Below, one piece after another: positions 16,627-25,570 of a stretch of DNA of 64,000 bases. Within the stretch, counting starts at the first letter, position 1. Each line of letters begins with the position of its first letter. A program made the position numbers and the translations under genes. The notes beneath the pieces are model-generated. The model had not been told where the DNA came from and ran no database searches. It saw only the letters and a program-made list of their open reading frames with translations. This DNA is from Streptomyces sp. MRC013 (GTDB lineage: Bacteria > Actinomycetota > Actinomycetes > Streptomycetales > Streptomycetaceae): contig NZ_CP094264.1 in NCBI RefSeq assembly GCF_023614235.1, forward strand, positions 248,001 to 312,000. Direction: 5' to 3'.

Positions 16627-17534
16627 AACATCAGCTCCGATCGGCGGCGGGGGTCGAGCCGTTCCCGCCAGGCTCCGGCCAGGCCGGCGACGGCGAGGGT
16701 CGGGACGACGAGGAGCAGCCCGGGGAACAGGGTCGGCCACCAGTCGCCGGCGAGCAGCGAACCGCGCGCCGTCTGCACCAGGTTGCCGAGGCTCGCCTGG
16801 TGGGCGGGGAGGCCGAGGCCGAGGAAGGAGAGCGCGGACTCGTGCCACATGGCGTGCGGCACCATCAGCACCGCCGCGAGGCCCGCCTGCGGCAGGACGG
16901 CGGGCAGCAGGTGGCGCACGGTGACGCGCAGGCGGGACGCGCCGCCGGAGACGGCGGCGTCGACGTACGGGCGGGACCGCAGCGACAGCACCTCGGAGCG
17001 GACGATCCGGGCGGTGGACAGCCAGTGGGTCACCGCGACCGAGACGATGACGGGCCACACCCCCGGCCGGAACATCGCCACGACGAAGACGCCGAGCAGC
17101 AGGTGCGGCACGGAGGCGAAGGTGTCGACGACCCGCATGACGAGCCGGTCGGTCCGGCCGCCGAAGGCCGCCGCCAGGGTGCCGACGGCCGTGCCGACGA
17201 CGGTGGCCGCGAGCGCGGCGACCAGCCCGACGAGGAGCGAGACCCGCAGTCCGTAGACGCAGCGCAGCAGCAGGTCGCGGCCCATGTCGTCGGTGCCGAA
17301 GGGGTGGGCGGCCGAGGGCGGCCTGAGCCTTAGCGACAGGTCGACGGCCTGCTGGTCGAGCTGGACCAGCGGCGGTACGAGGAGCACGGCGAGGAGGACG
17401 GCGCCGGTGACCGCGGCGGAGAGGGCGACGCGGACGGTCCGGGTGGAACGGCGCGTACGGCCGTGGGACCTCCAGGCGCGCGGCGCGGCGGCCTCGCCCA
17501 CGGGTCCGGCGGCCTTGCGGACGGGTTCAGCCAT
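16623..17534 (-). CDS. nikC: ABC transporter permease, NikC/DppC-like
   Basis: 303 residues. A cytoplasmic N-terminus is followed by about six transmembrane helices. HPFGTDDMGRDLLLR is the hallmark of DppC/NikC permeases, and SGGASRLRVTVRHLLPAVLP carries the EAA-like loop that contacts the ATPases. LSFLGLGLPAHQASLGNLV is the conserved C-terminal element. It overlaps nikB by 8 bases and nikD by 4, so the operon is translationally coupled. Confidence 0.85.
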   Translation of the reverse strand: MAEPVRKAAGPVGEAAAPRAWRSHGRTRRSTRTVRVALSAAVTGAVLLAVLLVPPLVQLDQQAVDLSLRLRPPSAAHPFGTDDMGRDLLLRCVYGLRVSLLVGLVAALAATVVGTAVGTLAAAFGGRTDRLVMRVVDTFASVPHLLLGVFVVAMFRPGVWPVIVSVAVTHWLSTARIVRSEVLSLRSRPYVDAAVSGGASRLRVTVRHLLPAVLPQAGLAAVLMVPHAMWHESALSFLGLGLPAHQASLGNLVQTARGSLLAGDWWPTLFPGLLLVVPTLAVAGLAGAWRERLDPRRRSELML

Positions 17535-18519
17535 CGAAGCCCACCCTCGGGTCGGCCAGTCCGTACAGCAGGTCGGAGAGGAGGTTGCCGAGGAGGACGG
17601 CGACGGTGGCGAGGACGGTGAGGGCGGCCAGCAGCGGGAAGTCCACGGACGTGGCGGCCTGGACGGTCGCCGCGGCGATGCCGGGCCAGCTGAAGACGGT
17701 CTCGACGAGCAGCGCGCCGGTGATGAGTTCGGGCACGCGGGTGCCGACGAGGGTGAGCACCGGCAGCATGCCGGACCGCAGCGCGTGCCCGAGCAGGACC
17801 GTGCGTTCGCGCAGGCCGCGGGCGCGGGCGCCGCGCACCGGGTCCTCGTCGAGCGCGTCGGCGACGCCCTGCCTGACGTACAGCAGGAACCAGGGCAGCT
17901 GGGAGGCGCCGAGGACGAGGGCCGGCAGGACCAGGTGGGGGGCGACCTGTCCGAAGGTGACGGTGTCGCTGGCCGTGTCGGTGAGGCCGCCGGCCGGCAG
18001 GACGCCGAGCTCCAGCGCGAACAGCCAGACGGCGAGCAGTCCGAGCCAGAACGCCGGGGCCGCTTCGAGGGTGTAGGCGAGGCCCGTGGCGGTCCGGTCG
18101 AGCGCGCCGCCGGGGCGCCGGGCCGCCAGGACGCCGAGGACGGTGCCGAGGAGGACGGCGACGGCGAACGCGGTGGCGGCGAGCAGCGCCGACCAGCCGA
18201 CGCGCTCGGCGATGACGTCGGCGACGGGCTGCCGCATGGTGCTGGAGTCGCCGAGGTCGCCGGTGAGGGCGGAGGTGAGCCAGTCCCACCAGCGGGAGAC
18301 CAGCGGCCGGTCGGCGCCGAGGTTGGCGCGGAGCTGGTCGAGGTTCTCCTGGGAGGCGGTGAGGCCGGCGGTGCCGGCGTACGCCCTGACGGGGTCGAAC
18401 GGGGACGCGGCCGCGACGGCGAACACGCCGAAGGTGACGAGGAGGAGGACGGGGACGGCGGACAGGGCCCGGCGCCCCGCCATCCGGGCCATGGGCCCCC
18501 AGGGCGGGCGCCGGGTCAC
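17527..18519 (-). CDS. nikB: ABC transporter permease, NikB/DppB-like
   Basis: 330 residues from GTG 18519, which overlaps the nikA stop by four bases; ATG at MARMAGRR is an alternative start. GRRALSAVPVLLLVTFGVFA is the first membrane helix. The body shows the DppB pattern with GDLGDSSTMRQPVADVIAER and RGARARGLRERTVLLGHALR as the ATPase-contacting loop. It forms the heterodimeric membrane channel with NikC. Confidence 0.85.
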   Translation of the reverse strand: MTRRPPWGPMARMAGRRALSAVPVLLLVTFGVFAVAAASPFDPVRAYAGTAGLTASQENLDQLRANLGADRPLVSRWWDWLTSALTGDLGDSSTMRQPVADVIAERVGWSALLAATAFAVAVLLGTVLGVLAARRPGGALDRTATGLAYTLEAAPAFWLGLLAVWLFALELGVLPAGGLTDTASDTVTFGQVAPHLVLPALVLGASQLPWFLLYVRQGVADALDEDPVRGARARGLRERTVLLGHALRSGMLPVLTLVGTRVPELITGALLVETVFSWPGIAAATVQAATSVDFPLLAALTVLATVAVLLGNLLSDLLYGLADPRVGFDG

Positions 18520-20126
18520 CTCGCGGCGCCCTTGGGGGTCCAGTCCTCGACGTTCCACCAGGGGCCGGCGGCGAGGCCGTGGTCGTGCGGCTCGACCTGG
18601 GTGGACGGGCCGTCCCACCGGTCGGCGAGCACGTACAGGTGGTCGATGTGGGTGAGGAAGGTGTAGCCGGGGTTCTTCACGAGCTCCCGCTGGACTACGT
18701 CGTAGGCGGCCTTCCGGGCGGCCTTGTCGGCGGTCCTGCGGCCCTTCTCCAGGGCCGCGTCGACGGCCGGGTTGTCGTACCGGGCCATGTTGTTGAAGCC
18801 GTCGCCGGCGAGGGTGGACTTCAGCAGGAGGTACTGGTCGAAGTCGGGGTCGCCGGGCGAGCCGCCGCCGGCGAGGACGGCGTCGTGCTCCATGCGCGGT
18901 TCGATGACCTCCCACGTGCCGGCCTGGGTGGTGATCTCGATGCCGATCCTCTTGGCGTCGGAAGCGTAGGCGAGGGCGTGGTCCTGGCGGAGCTTGTCGC
19001 CGGAGACGTACCAGAGCGGGAAGGAGGCGCGGACGCCGTTCCTGACGCGGACGCCGTCGGGTCCGGGCTTCCAGCCGGCGGCGTCGAGGATCCTCCTCGC
19101 CCCCGCCGGGTCGTGGCGCCGCTCGGTTCCCCCGGTGAACCACTCGCTGCCGGTGGGGACGGGGCCGTGGGCGGGCCTGCCGGCGCCCTCGAGGATCTCG
19201 TCGACCATGGCCCGGCGGTCGACGGCGACGTCCAGGGCGCGGCGGACGGCGGTGTCGCCGGTGACCTCGTTGCGGGTGGGCAGGGTCACGGTCCGGTAGT
19301 CGTAGCTGGTGGCGGCGTACGTCTTCCGGCCGGGGTCGCCCTCGAAGCCCTTGGCGAGGGCGGGGGGCAGGACGGCGCCGTCGAGGTCGCCGGAGCGGAG
19401 CCGGGTGGCGCGGACGTCGTCGTCCTTGACGATCGCCATGGTGAGCTTCTTCACCTTCGGCTCACCGCCCCAGTACCGGGGGTTGGCCCTGAAGGTGAGC
19501 TTCTCCCCCTTGGACCAACCGGTGAGGACGTACGGGCCGGTGCCGACGGGCCTGGTGGTGAACGGCCCGGAGTTGACGTCCTGGCGGGCGGCGGCGTGCC
19601 GGGGGGCGATGGCGTGGACGGTGCGCAGGGCGAAGGGCGCGTAGGGGTACTTGAGGGTGAAGACGACGGTGTCGTCGCCGACCGCCCTGACGTCCCGGAG
19701 CGCGTCCAGCTCCGCCTTGGACGGGTTGTTGGTCCGCTCGTCGAGGATGGTGCGGTACGTGAAGACGACGTCCTCCGCGCCGAACGGCTCGCCGTCGCTG
19801 AAGGTGACGCCCTTGCGGAGCCGGTAGGTGTAGGTCAGGCCGTCGGCGCTCACCTCGGGCAGGGCGGCGGCGAGGGCGGGTTTCAGCCGCATGTCGGCGT
19901 CGAGGGCGAGGAGGCCGTCGAACACCTTGGAGTTGCCGTCCTTGCCGTAGCCGAGGAGGGGGCTGAGCGTGTCGGGTTCGTGGGCGATGCCGACGACGAC
20001 GCCGTCCTGAGCGGCGGGGCCGCCGGAGGCACCCGGCTTCGAGCAGGCCGCCGCGGTGAGGGCCAGGGCCGCGGCCGCGGCCGCGGCGACCGCGCAGCGT
20101 ATCGGCCGGACGGATCGGACGGTCAT
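18516..20126 (-). CDS. nikA: Extracellular solute-binding lipoprotein, NikA-like (family 5)
   Basis: About 536 residues from ATG 20126. The signal peptide ends in LALTAAAC with Cys28 as the lipidation site. GIAHEPDTLSPLLGYGKDGN, VFDGLLALD and LRKGVTFSDGEPFGAEDVVF are the family-5 (Dpp/Opp/Nik) pattern. It captures the substrate outside the membrane for the four downstream proteins. Oligopeptide and nickel binders share this fold. The Nur-box-like palindrome 33 bases upstream is the main reason to call it a nickel binder. Confidence 0.82.
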   Translation of the reverse strand: MTVRSVRPIRCAVAAAAAAALALTAAACSKPGASGGPAAQDGVVVGIAHEPDTLSPLLGYGKDGNSKVFDGLLALDADMRLKPALAAALPEVSADGLTYTYRLRKGVTFSDGEPFGAEDVVFTYRTILDERTNNPSKAELDALRDVRAVGDDTVVFTLKYPYAPFALRTVHAIAPRHAAARQDVNSGPFTTRPVGTGPYVLTGWSKGEKLTFRANPRYWGGEPKVKKLTMAIVKDDDVRATRLRSGDLDGAVLPPALAKGFEGDPGRKTYAATSYDYRTVTLPTRNEVTGDTAVRRALDVAVDRRAMVDEILEGAGRPAHGPVPTGSEWFTGGTERRHDPAGARRILDAAGWKPGPDGVRVRNGVRASFPLWYVSGDKLRQDHALAYASDAKRIGIEITTQAGTWEVIEPRMEHDAVLAGGGSPGDPDFDQYLLLKSTLAGDGFNNMARYDNPAVDAALEKGRRTADKAARKAAYDVVQRELVKNPGYTFLTHIDHLYVLADRWDGPSTQVEPHDHGLAAGPWWNVEDWTPKGAAR

Positions 20127-20158
20127 GCTCCACGCCCCTTGTCGAAGATCGGATGTTG

Positions 20159-20175
20159 TTGCGAGCGGTTCGCAA
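20159..20175. promoter_or_regulatory. Nur-box-like operator upstream of nikABCDE
   Basis: TTGCGA-GCGGT-TCGCAA is a perfect 6-5-6 inverted repeat in an AT-richer patch starting 33 bases before the nikA ATG. It fits the Nur box described in Streptomyces coelicolor (tTGCaa-N5-ttGCAA), bound by the nickel-responsive Fur-family repressor Nur at sodF and at a nikABCDE cluster. Spacing and the outer TTGC/GCAA match; the inner two bases differ. Confidence 0.7.
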
Positions 20176-20255
20176 TTAAACCGTATGTACAGGGGCATGT
20201 CGCCAAGGGCCTCTTACGGGCGGGGGCGAGGGGGCTCGCGGGGGTGGAGAGGCCC

Positions 20256-20283
20256 GCGGGGCGGGGACCGCGGGGCGGGGACC
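20256..20283. repeat. 14-bp tandem repeat, two copies
   Basis: GCGGGGCGGGGACC occurs twice back to back (20256-20269 and 20270-20283) between the PIG-L stop and the nikA promoter. The surrounding 20200-20468 stretch is GC-rich with no supported gene. Confidence 0.6.
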
Positions 20284-20468
20284 GCGGCGTGGGAGGCGGC
20301 GAGGGCGAGAGGGCGCGGGGGCGGCCGGGGTGCCGTCGCGGCACGGGCCGGCCGGTCCGTGCCGGCGGCGCGGTCGCACGCCGGACGTTCCCCGCCGCGC
20401 CGCCGGGAGGGGCGGGAGGGGCGCGCCGTACGGGCCGGGTCCCTCCGGGAGGAGAGGAGGGGCGGGGG

Positions 20469-21236
20469 TCAGCGCGGGAACAGTTCGAAGGTGACCGCGG
20501 GCACGCCGCCGAACAGCCCGGCGGCCGACCGGGCGCCGCCGGTGAGGAGGTCCCGGCAGTACGCCTCCGGCTCCCGGTCCGTCAGCGCCCCGATGTACGT
20601 GCGGTGCTCCAGCAGGGAGCGTACGGCGCGTTCCAGGCCGGGCCGCGCGTCGACGGCGTGGGTGGGGCGGGGTGACCCCGCGACGGCCACCCAGCGGACT
20701 CCGTCCCACGGTTCGAGGCCCTGCTCGGCCTGTTCGGGGAAGATCCAGCGGTTGCCCGCGTCGGCGGCCGCGTCGAGCACGGCGCGCCCCACGGCGACGT
20801 GGTCGGGGGTGTTCCACGCGCCGCCGCCCCAGGTGTCGTGGTGGTTGAGCGTGACCAGCAGCTCGGGGCGGTGGCGGCGGATCGCGGCGGTGACGTCGCG
20901 GCGCAGGCCGACGCCGTACTCGACGACGCCGTCCCGGTGGCCGAGGAACTCCACCTCGCCGACGCCGACGGCCGCCGCGCTCGCCCGCTGCTCCCGCTCG
21001 CGCAACGGCGCGCAGACCGGGGGTGCCAGGCCGTCGATCCCCGCCTCGCCGCGCGTGGCGAGCGTGTACACCACCTCGCGCCCGGCGTCGGTCCAGCCCG
21101 CGACGGCGGCGGAGCAGCCGTACTCCAGGTCGTCGGGGTGCGCGACGACGGCGAGCGCCTTCCCCCAGTCCTCGGGCATCGGCCGCAGCCGGGCGGCCGC
21201 CGGACGGTCCGTCGGCGGGCTCTCCTGGTCCCTCAT
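20469..21236 (-). CDS. PIG-L (LmbE) family deacetylase
   Basis: 255 residues. LAVVAHPDDLEYGCSAAVAG contains the AHPDD zinc and catalytic motif (about 32-36), and NTPDHVAVGRAVLDAA supplies the second metal-binding His. The family removes acetyl groups from N-acetylglucosamine-type substrates, as in mycothiol synthesis or antibiotic maturation; this protein is not clearly MshB or Mca. The start is uncertain: no good ribosome site precedes ATG 21236, and an internal ATG at residue 20 (MPEDWGKAL) is possible. Confidence 0.88.
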   Translation of the reverse strand: MRDQESPPTDRPAAARLRPMPEDWGKALAVVAHPDDLEYGCSAAVAGWTDAGREVVYTLATRGEAGIDGLAPPVCAPLREREQRASAAAVGVGEVEFLGHRDGVVEYGVGLRRDVTAAIRRHRPELLVTLNHHDTWGGGAWNTPDHVAVGRAVLDAAADAGNRWIFPEQAEQGLEPWDGVRWVAVAGSPRPTHAVDARPGLERAVRSLLEHRTYIGALTDREPEAYCRDLLTGGARSAAGLFGGVPAVTFELFPR

Positions 21237-21506
21237 GCGCGCAGGATACGGCCGTCCCGGCTCCGCCGCCCTCCGCCCGGCGGGGGCGGCGGGGCGGGCG
21301 CCCGGGCCCCGCGGACGGATGCCGCCGGGCAGGGGGCGGGCCGTCCCTCCGGCGCGAGGGCCCATCCGCCGGGGCACCGCCGGTCGGAGCGGCGGACCGG
21401 AGGCGTGGGACGGCGCCGCCGGGACCCGCCCCCCGGAAGGGTGACAATGGGCACGTCCGTACGCCCCACCGGTGAACCCCGCACAGCCCGTAGGAGATCC
21501 CCCGCC

Positions 21507-22334
21507 GTGTCCCCCCGCACCCCGCACACCGACAGAGCCGATCTCCGGGCCGACTGCGCCGACTGCTTCGGGCTCTGCTGTGTGGCGCTGCCCTTCGCCC
21601 GGTCCGCCGACTTCGCCGCCGACAAGCCCGCCGGCACGCCCTGCGGGAACCTCGGCGACGACTTCCGCTGCGGCGTCCACGCGCGGCTGCGCGACAGCGG
21701 CTACACGGGCTGCACGGTCTTCGACTGCTTCGGGGCGGGCCAGAAGGTGTCCCGGGTGACGTTCGGCGGCCGTGACTGGCGGGCCGACCCGGAGTCGGCG
21801 GGCACGATGTTCGCGGTGTTCCCCGTCGTGCGGCAGTTGCACGAGCTCCTGCGGTACGCGGCGGAGGCCCTGGACCTCGCGGCGGCCCGGCCCGTCCACC
21901 GGGAGCTGCGCCGCCGCCACGACGAGATCGACGCCCTGACCCGCCGCGACGCGCGGACCCTGCTGACGCTGGACGTCCCGGCGCTGCGGGCGGAGGTGAA
22001 CGCCCTGCTGCTGCGCGCCAGCGAGCTGGCCCGGTCGGGCGTGCCGGGGCGCCGCGAGGACCACCGGGGCGCCGATCTGACGGGGGCGCGGCTGCGCGGC
22101 GTGAGGCTGCGGGGCGCGAGCCTGCGCGGTGCCCGTCTGATCGCCGCCGACCTGACCGGCGCGGACCTGCGCGAGGCCGACCTGACCGGCGCGGACCTGC
22201 GGGGCGCCGACCTGTCGGGCGCGGACCTGACGGGGGCGCTGTTCCTGACGCAGCCCCAGCTCACCGCCGCCCGGGGCGACGGCGCGACGCGGGTCCCCGC
22301 CGCGCTGCGGCGCCCGGGGCACTGGGCGGCGTAG
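21507..22334 (+). CDS. Pentapeptide-repeat protein with N-terminal cysteine cluster
   Basis: About 275 residues from GTG 21507, with AGGAG 10 bases upstream; ATG 21447 (GGAAGG upstream) is an alternative. The N-terminal part has a CADCFGLCC cluster followed by CGNLGDDFRCGVHARLRDSG and CTVFDCFGAGQ, likely a metal-binding module. The C-terminal 80 residues are a run of A(D/N)L-type pentapeptides such as ADLTGADLREADLTGADLRG, which form a right-handed beta-helix. I recall similar Streptomyces proteins with this two-part plan but no known function. Confidence 0.83.
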   Translation: MSPRTPHTDRADLRADCADCFGLCCVALPFARSADFAADKPAGTPCGNLGDDFRCGVHARLRDSGYTGCTVFDCFGAGQKVSRVTFGGRDWRADPESAGTMFAVFPVVRQLHELLRYAAEALDLAAARPVHRELRRRHDEIDALTRRDARTLLTLDVPALRAEVNALLLRASELARSGVPGRREDHRGADLTGARLRGVRLRGASLRGARLIAADLTGADLREADLTGADLRGADLSGADLTGALFLTQPQLTAARGDGATRVPAALRRPGHWAA

Positions 22335-22374
22335 CCCCCCGCGGGGACCGCCCGGCCCGGCCCGGCGGGCGGGG

Positions 22375-25275
22375 TCACAGGCCCAGGGCGCGGCGCAGGC
22401 CGAGCCGGTCGGTGCCGAGCTTGGTGAACACCGCCGACATCAGCTCCGAGACGGTCCGCCCGTCGCTCCCGAGCCGGGCGGCGACGGCCGTGTCGTCGAG
22501 GCCCTCCGCGGCGAGCAGGGCGGCCGCCTCCTCGCGGGCGGTGAGGGTGTTCCGCTCGTCGGCCGGCGGGCGCCGGGGCCGCAGGCCGGCGGCGGCCAGC
22601 TGGTCGCGGGCCCGGGCGGCGAGGGCGTCGGCGCCGCAGGCGACCGCGGCCTCCATGCCGCGGTGGAGCTGCCGCGCGGCCGCGCCGAGGGCGCCGGCGG
22701 AGCGCAGCGCGGTGCCGTGGTCGACCAGCGCGTGCGCCAGTTCGTACCCGGCGGGCGACTGCTCCAGGCGGTCGACCGCCTCGGCGAGCAGGGGGAGCCC
22801 GCGGGCCGGTCCGCGGACCGCCGCGGCGACCCGCAGGGCCTGGCCGACCGCACCGGCGGTGCCGAACGCGCGGGCCCGGGCGACGGCTTCGTCGGCGTGG
22901 CGCCGCGCCTCCCCGGGCCGGCGGCCGGCCAGGGCGAGGGCGAGGTCCAGCTGCCAGGGGCTCCAGGCCGGGTTGGGCGTACCGCGCTGCTCGAGCCGTT
23001 CGCCGGCCGCCGCCAGCTGCCGGACCGCCTCGTCGGTCCGGCCGAGCGCCAGCAGGAGCCTGCCCCGGACGGCCTGCGGGTCGGGGGAGACGACGGTCCC
23101 GGGGGGTTCCTCGCCGAACCGGTAGTCGTCGGCGATCCGCCGGGCCTCCTCGACGCGGCCCCGGGCCAGGAGCGTCTCGACCAGCGTGCCCACCGCGTAC
23201 AGCTGGGCGGGGACGCCGCGGCCGGCCCGGTCGGCGATCCGCAGCCCGCCGCGCACGAAGTCCTCGGCCTCCGCGAGCCGTCCGCGCCGGAAGCGGATGT
23301 AGCCCAGGAGCGTGTACGCGAAGGAGAGGTGGGCACCGCGCCAGCCCTTCGCCTCGAACTCGGCGATGCCGTCGTGGAACAGCTCCTCGGCGCGGCCGGG
23401 CTGGTCGCAGTACATCAGCGTGAGGGCGACGACGGCCGGCACCTCGAAGCCGAAGTCCTGGTCGGTCCAGCTCATCCCGCCGCACAGGGCCTGCTCGGCG
23501 TGGTGCAGGGACCGGGCGGCGGGCTCGCCGCGCAGGGCGGCGTCCCAGGCGCGCAGGCCGAGGATGTGCCGTTCCGCGAGGCCGCGTCCGGTGAGGCGGT
23601 CGGCGAACCGGGACAGCAGCCGGGAGCGGGCCCGCGAGTCGTGTTCGGCGGCGTCGACCGCGTTCCACTTGAACTGCTCGGCCCGCATCCGCAGGCGCGT
23701 GCGGGCGCTGGTGGTGCGGCGGGCCTCCTCGTCGAGGAGGCCGGTGGCCTGTTCCATGCGGCCGGTGTGGGCGAGGGCCTGGGCGAGCCGGTACGTGACG
23801 GCCTCCCGGAGGTCCTGCTCGATCCCGGGCTCCTCCAGTGCGGCGCGCAGCTGGTTGACGGTGGTGGCGGGTTCGTGCGGCAGGTTGGCGGAGCCGAGTT
23901 CGAACAGGACCCGCGCGCGCTCCCCGGCGTCCGGGGGTTCGCGCAGGGCGCGGGCGAGGTAGCGGCGGGCGGCCTCGGGCGCGCCCGCGGAGAAGCTGTC
24001 GCGGGCGGCGCGGCGGAGCTGCCGGACGACCCAGGGGTCGCCCTCCGGATGCATCTCCAGCATGTGGCGGGCGGCGGCCGCGGCGCCGTGCCCCTCGTCG
24101 ACGAGGGCCTGGGCGGCCACGCCGTGCATGCCGACGCGTACGCCGTGCGGGATCGACCGGTACACGGCGGTGGCGATGAGCGGGTGGCAGAACTCGACGA
24201 CCGGCTCGCGCTCCGGACCGGGCCGGGCGGTCAGGATGCGGGCCGCCTCCAGCCGCCCGGCCGCGTCGCCGAACTGGGCGCCGCCGAGCGCGGCGACGGT
24301 CCCGACGATGCCGGCGGGGCCGCCGTCGCCGACGACCGCGGCGGCCCAGGCGAGGCGGACGGCGGAGGGGCCGAGCTGTTCGAGGCGTTCCACGAGTCCG
24401 CCGCCCTTGACGGCGGAGGCGAGGTCGCGGAGCTGCGGGATGCTCTCCTCGCGCGGGACGAGGCCGCGGTCGCCGCCCTTCGCGGTGAGCTCGACGACTT
24501 CGAAGGGGTTGCCGCCGGTGACGGCCCAGCACTCGCGGCAGAACGGTTCGTCGGCGTCCTCCCCGAGGGCCGCGCGGACGATGCGGCCCACGGCGGCGGC
24601 GGTGAGCGGGAGCAGTTCGTGGGCGCGGGAACGGTCGCGTGCGACCAGGTGGTACAGGGGCAGGGCTTCGGACGGGAGCTCGTCGGGGCGGCAGGCCACC
24701 GCGATCAGCATGCCGAGGTCCCCGGCGCGGGCGGCGAAGGCGGTGAGCCAGGCGAGGGACTCGGGGTCGGCCCAGTGGACGTCGTCGATGACGAGGACGA
24801 CGGGGCCGCCGCGGACGGAGAGGTTGGCGACGACCCAGTCCAGGCCGTCGCGGACGCCCTGCGGGTCGGGGTTGGCGCCGGGTTTGGGCGCGGACAGCCC
24901 CGTGGCCGGGGCGACGATGTCGTACCAGTCGCCGAGCACCCTCCGGCGCTCGTCCTCCGGCATGGCGGCGAAGACCGGCTGGACGAGCCGGCGCATCACG
25001 TGGAACGGGACCCGGCGTTCCTGCTCGCCGCCGCGTGCGGACAGCACGGTGCAGCCGCGGGCGGCGGCGGACCGGCGGAGGAGGGCGAGGAGCGTGGTCT
25101 TCCCCAGTCCCGCCGCTCCGGCGAACCCGATCACCCCGCCCTGCCGGGACGCGCGTCCCCCGCCGGGGGGCTCGCCGCACAGCTCGTCGAGCGCGCGCTC
25201 GACGGTGAGGAGTTCGGGTTCCCGTTCCAGCAGCGGGACCGCCCCGCGTCCCCGTCGTTCCCCGGCCGTCGCCAT
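22375..25275 (-). CDS. Large LAL-type AAA ATPase transcriptional regulator with divergent LuxR HTH
   Basis: 966 residues from ATG 25275, with GGAGGGGG upstream. The N-terminal STAND/AAA ATPase has Walker A GAAGLGKTT (about 53-61) and Walker B VVLVIDDVHWADPESLAWLT. The middle 500 residues are TPR-like helical repeats (LGYIRFRRGRLAEAEDFV and others). The C-terminus LTAREEAAALLAAEGLDDTA, VAARLGSDGRTVSELMSAVF and TKLG has the layout of a LuxR helix-turn-helix but lacks the usual T(V)KTHV recognition pattern. LAL proteins often activate biosynthetic or catabolic genes; the terpene cyclase gene lies immediately upstream on the same strand. Confidence 0.88.
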   Translation of the reverse strand: MATAGERRGRGAVPLLEREPELLTVERALDELCGEPPGGGRASRQGGVIGFAGAAGLGKTTLLALLRRSAAARGCTVLSARGGEQERRVPFHVMRRLVQPVFAAMPEDERRRVLGDWYDIVAPATGLSAPKPGANPDPQGVRDGLDWVVANLSVRGGPVVLVIDDVHWADPESLAWLTAFAARAGDLGMLIAVACRPDELPSEALPLYHLVARDRSRAHELLPLTAAAVGRIVRAALGEDADEPFCRECWAVTGGNPFEVVELTAKGGDRGLVPREESIPQLRDLASAVKGGGLVERLEQLGPSAVRLAWAAAVVGDGGPAGIVGTVAALGGAQFGDAAGRLEAARILTARPGPEREPVVEFCHPLIATAVYRSIPHGVRVGMHGVAAQALVDEGHGAAAAARHMLEMHPEGDPWVVRQLRRAARDSFSAGAPEAARRYLARALREPPDAGERARVLFELGSANLPHEPATTVNQLRAALEEPGIEQDLREAVTYRLAQALAHTGRMEQATGLLDEEARRTTSARTRLRMRAEQFKWNAVDAAEHDSRARSRLLSRFADRLTGRGLAERHILGLRAWDAALRGEPAARSLHHAEQALCGGMSWTDQDFGFEVPAVVALTLMYCDQPGRAEELFHDGIAEFEAKGWRGAHLSFAYTLLGYIRFRRGRLAEAEDFVRGGLRIADRAGRGVPAQLYAVGTLVETLLARGRVEEARRIADDYRFGEEPPGTVVSPDPQAVRGRLLLALGRTDEAVRQLAAAGERLEQRGTPNPAWSPWQLDLALALAGRRPGEARRHADEAVARARAFGTAGAVGQALRVAAAVRGPARGLPLLAEAVDRLEQSPAGYELAHALVDHGTALRSAGALGAAARQLHRGMEAAVACGADALAARARDQLAAAGLRPRRPPADERNTLTAREEAAALLAAEGLDDTAVAARLGSDGRTVSELMSAVFTKLGTDRLGLRRALGL

Positions 25276-25360
25276 GTCCCGCCCCCTCCAGCACGTGCGG
25301 CCGAGTGTAGGGGGAAGGGGACGGGAGGGGTCGCGGGCCGCCGCTCCCGCGGGAGCACCG

Positions 25361-25414
25361 CTCTCCGTGCGGGGGCGGTGCCCTTCGTACGGGGGCTGCG
25401 CCCTTCGTACGGGG
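25361..25414. repeat. Three 20-bp-period direct repeats upstream of the LAL gene
   Basis: CCCTTCGTACGGGGGCTGCG (25381-25400) is followed by CCCTTCGTACGGGG (25401-25414) and preceded by the related CTCTCCGTGCGGGGGCGGTG (25361-25380). The exact 20-base spacing puts CGTRCGGGG on nearly the same DNA face every two turns. It lies 86-139 bases before the LAL start and may be an activator site. Confidence 0.5.
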
Positions 25415-25570
25415 CGCCGAGGGGCCCGCCTGACGGTGTGCCGGACCCGGCGCCCCGTGAGGCTCCGGCTCCGGCTCCGGGGCACCGCCCACCCGGGCGG
25501 CGCCGCGCCGCGCCGCCCGGACGTGCGGGGCGGCGTGGTCGGCGTGCAGGGGGTGCGGGCGGGCCGCCCC

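Noticed and set aside
18579..20675. A 698-codon plus-strand frame over the nikA gene
   Set aside because: Val/Gly-rich antisense reading; the minus-strand lipoprotein is unambiguous.
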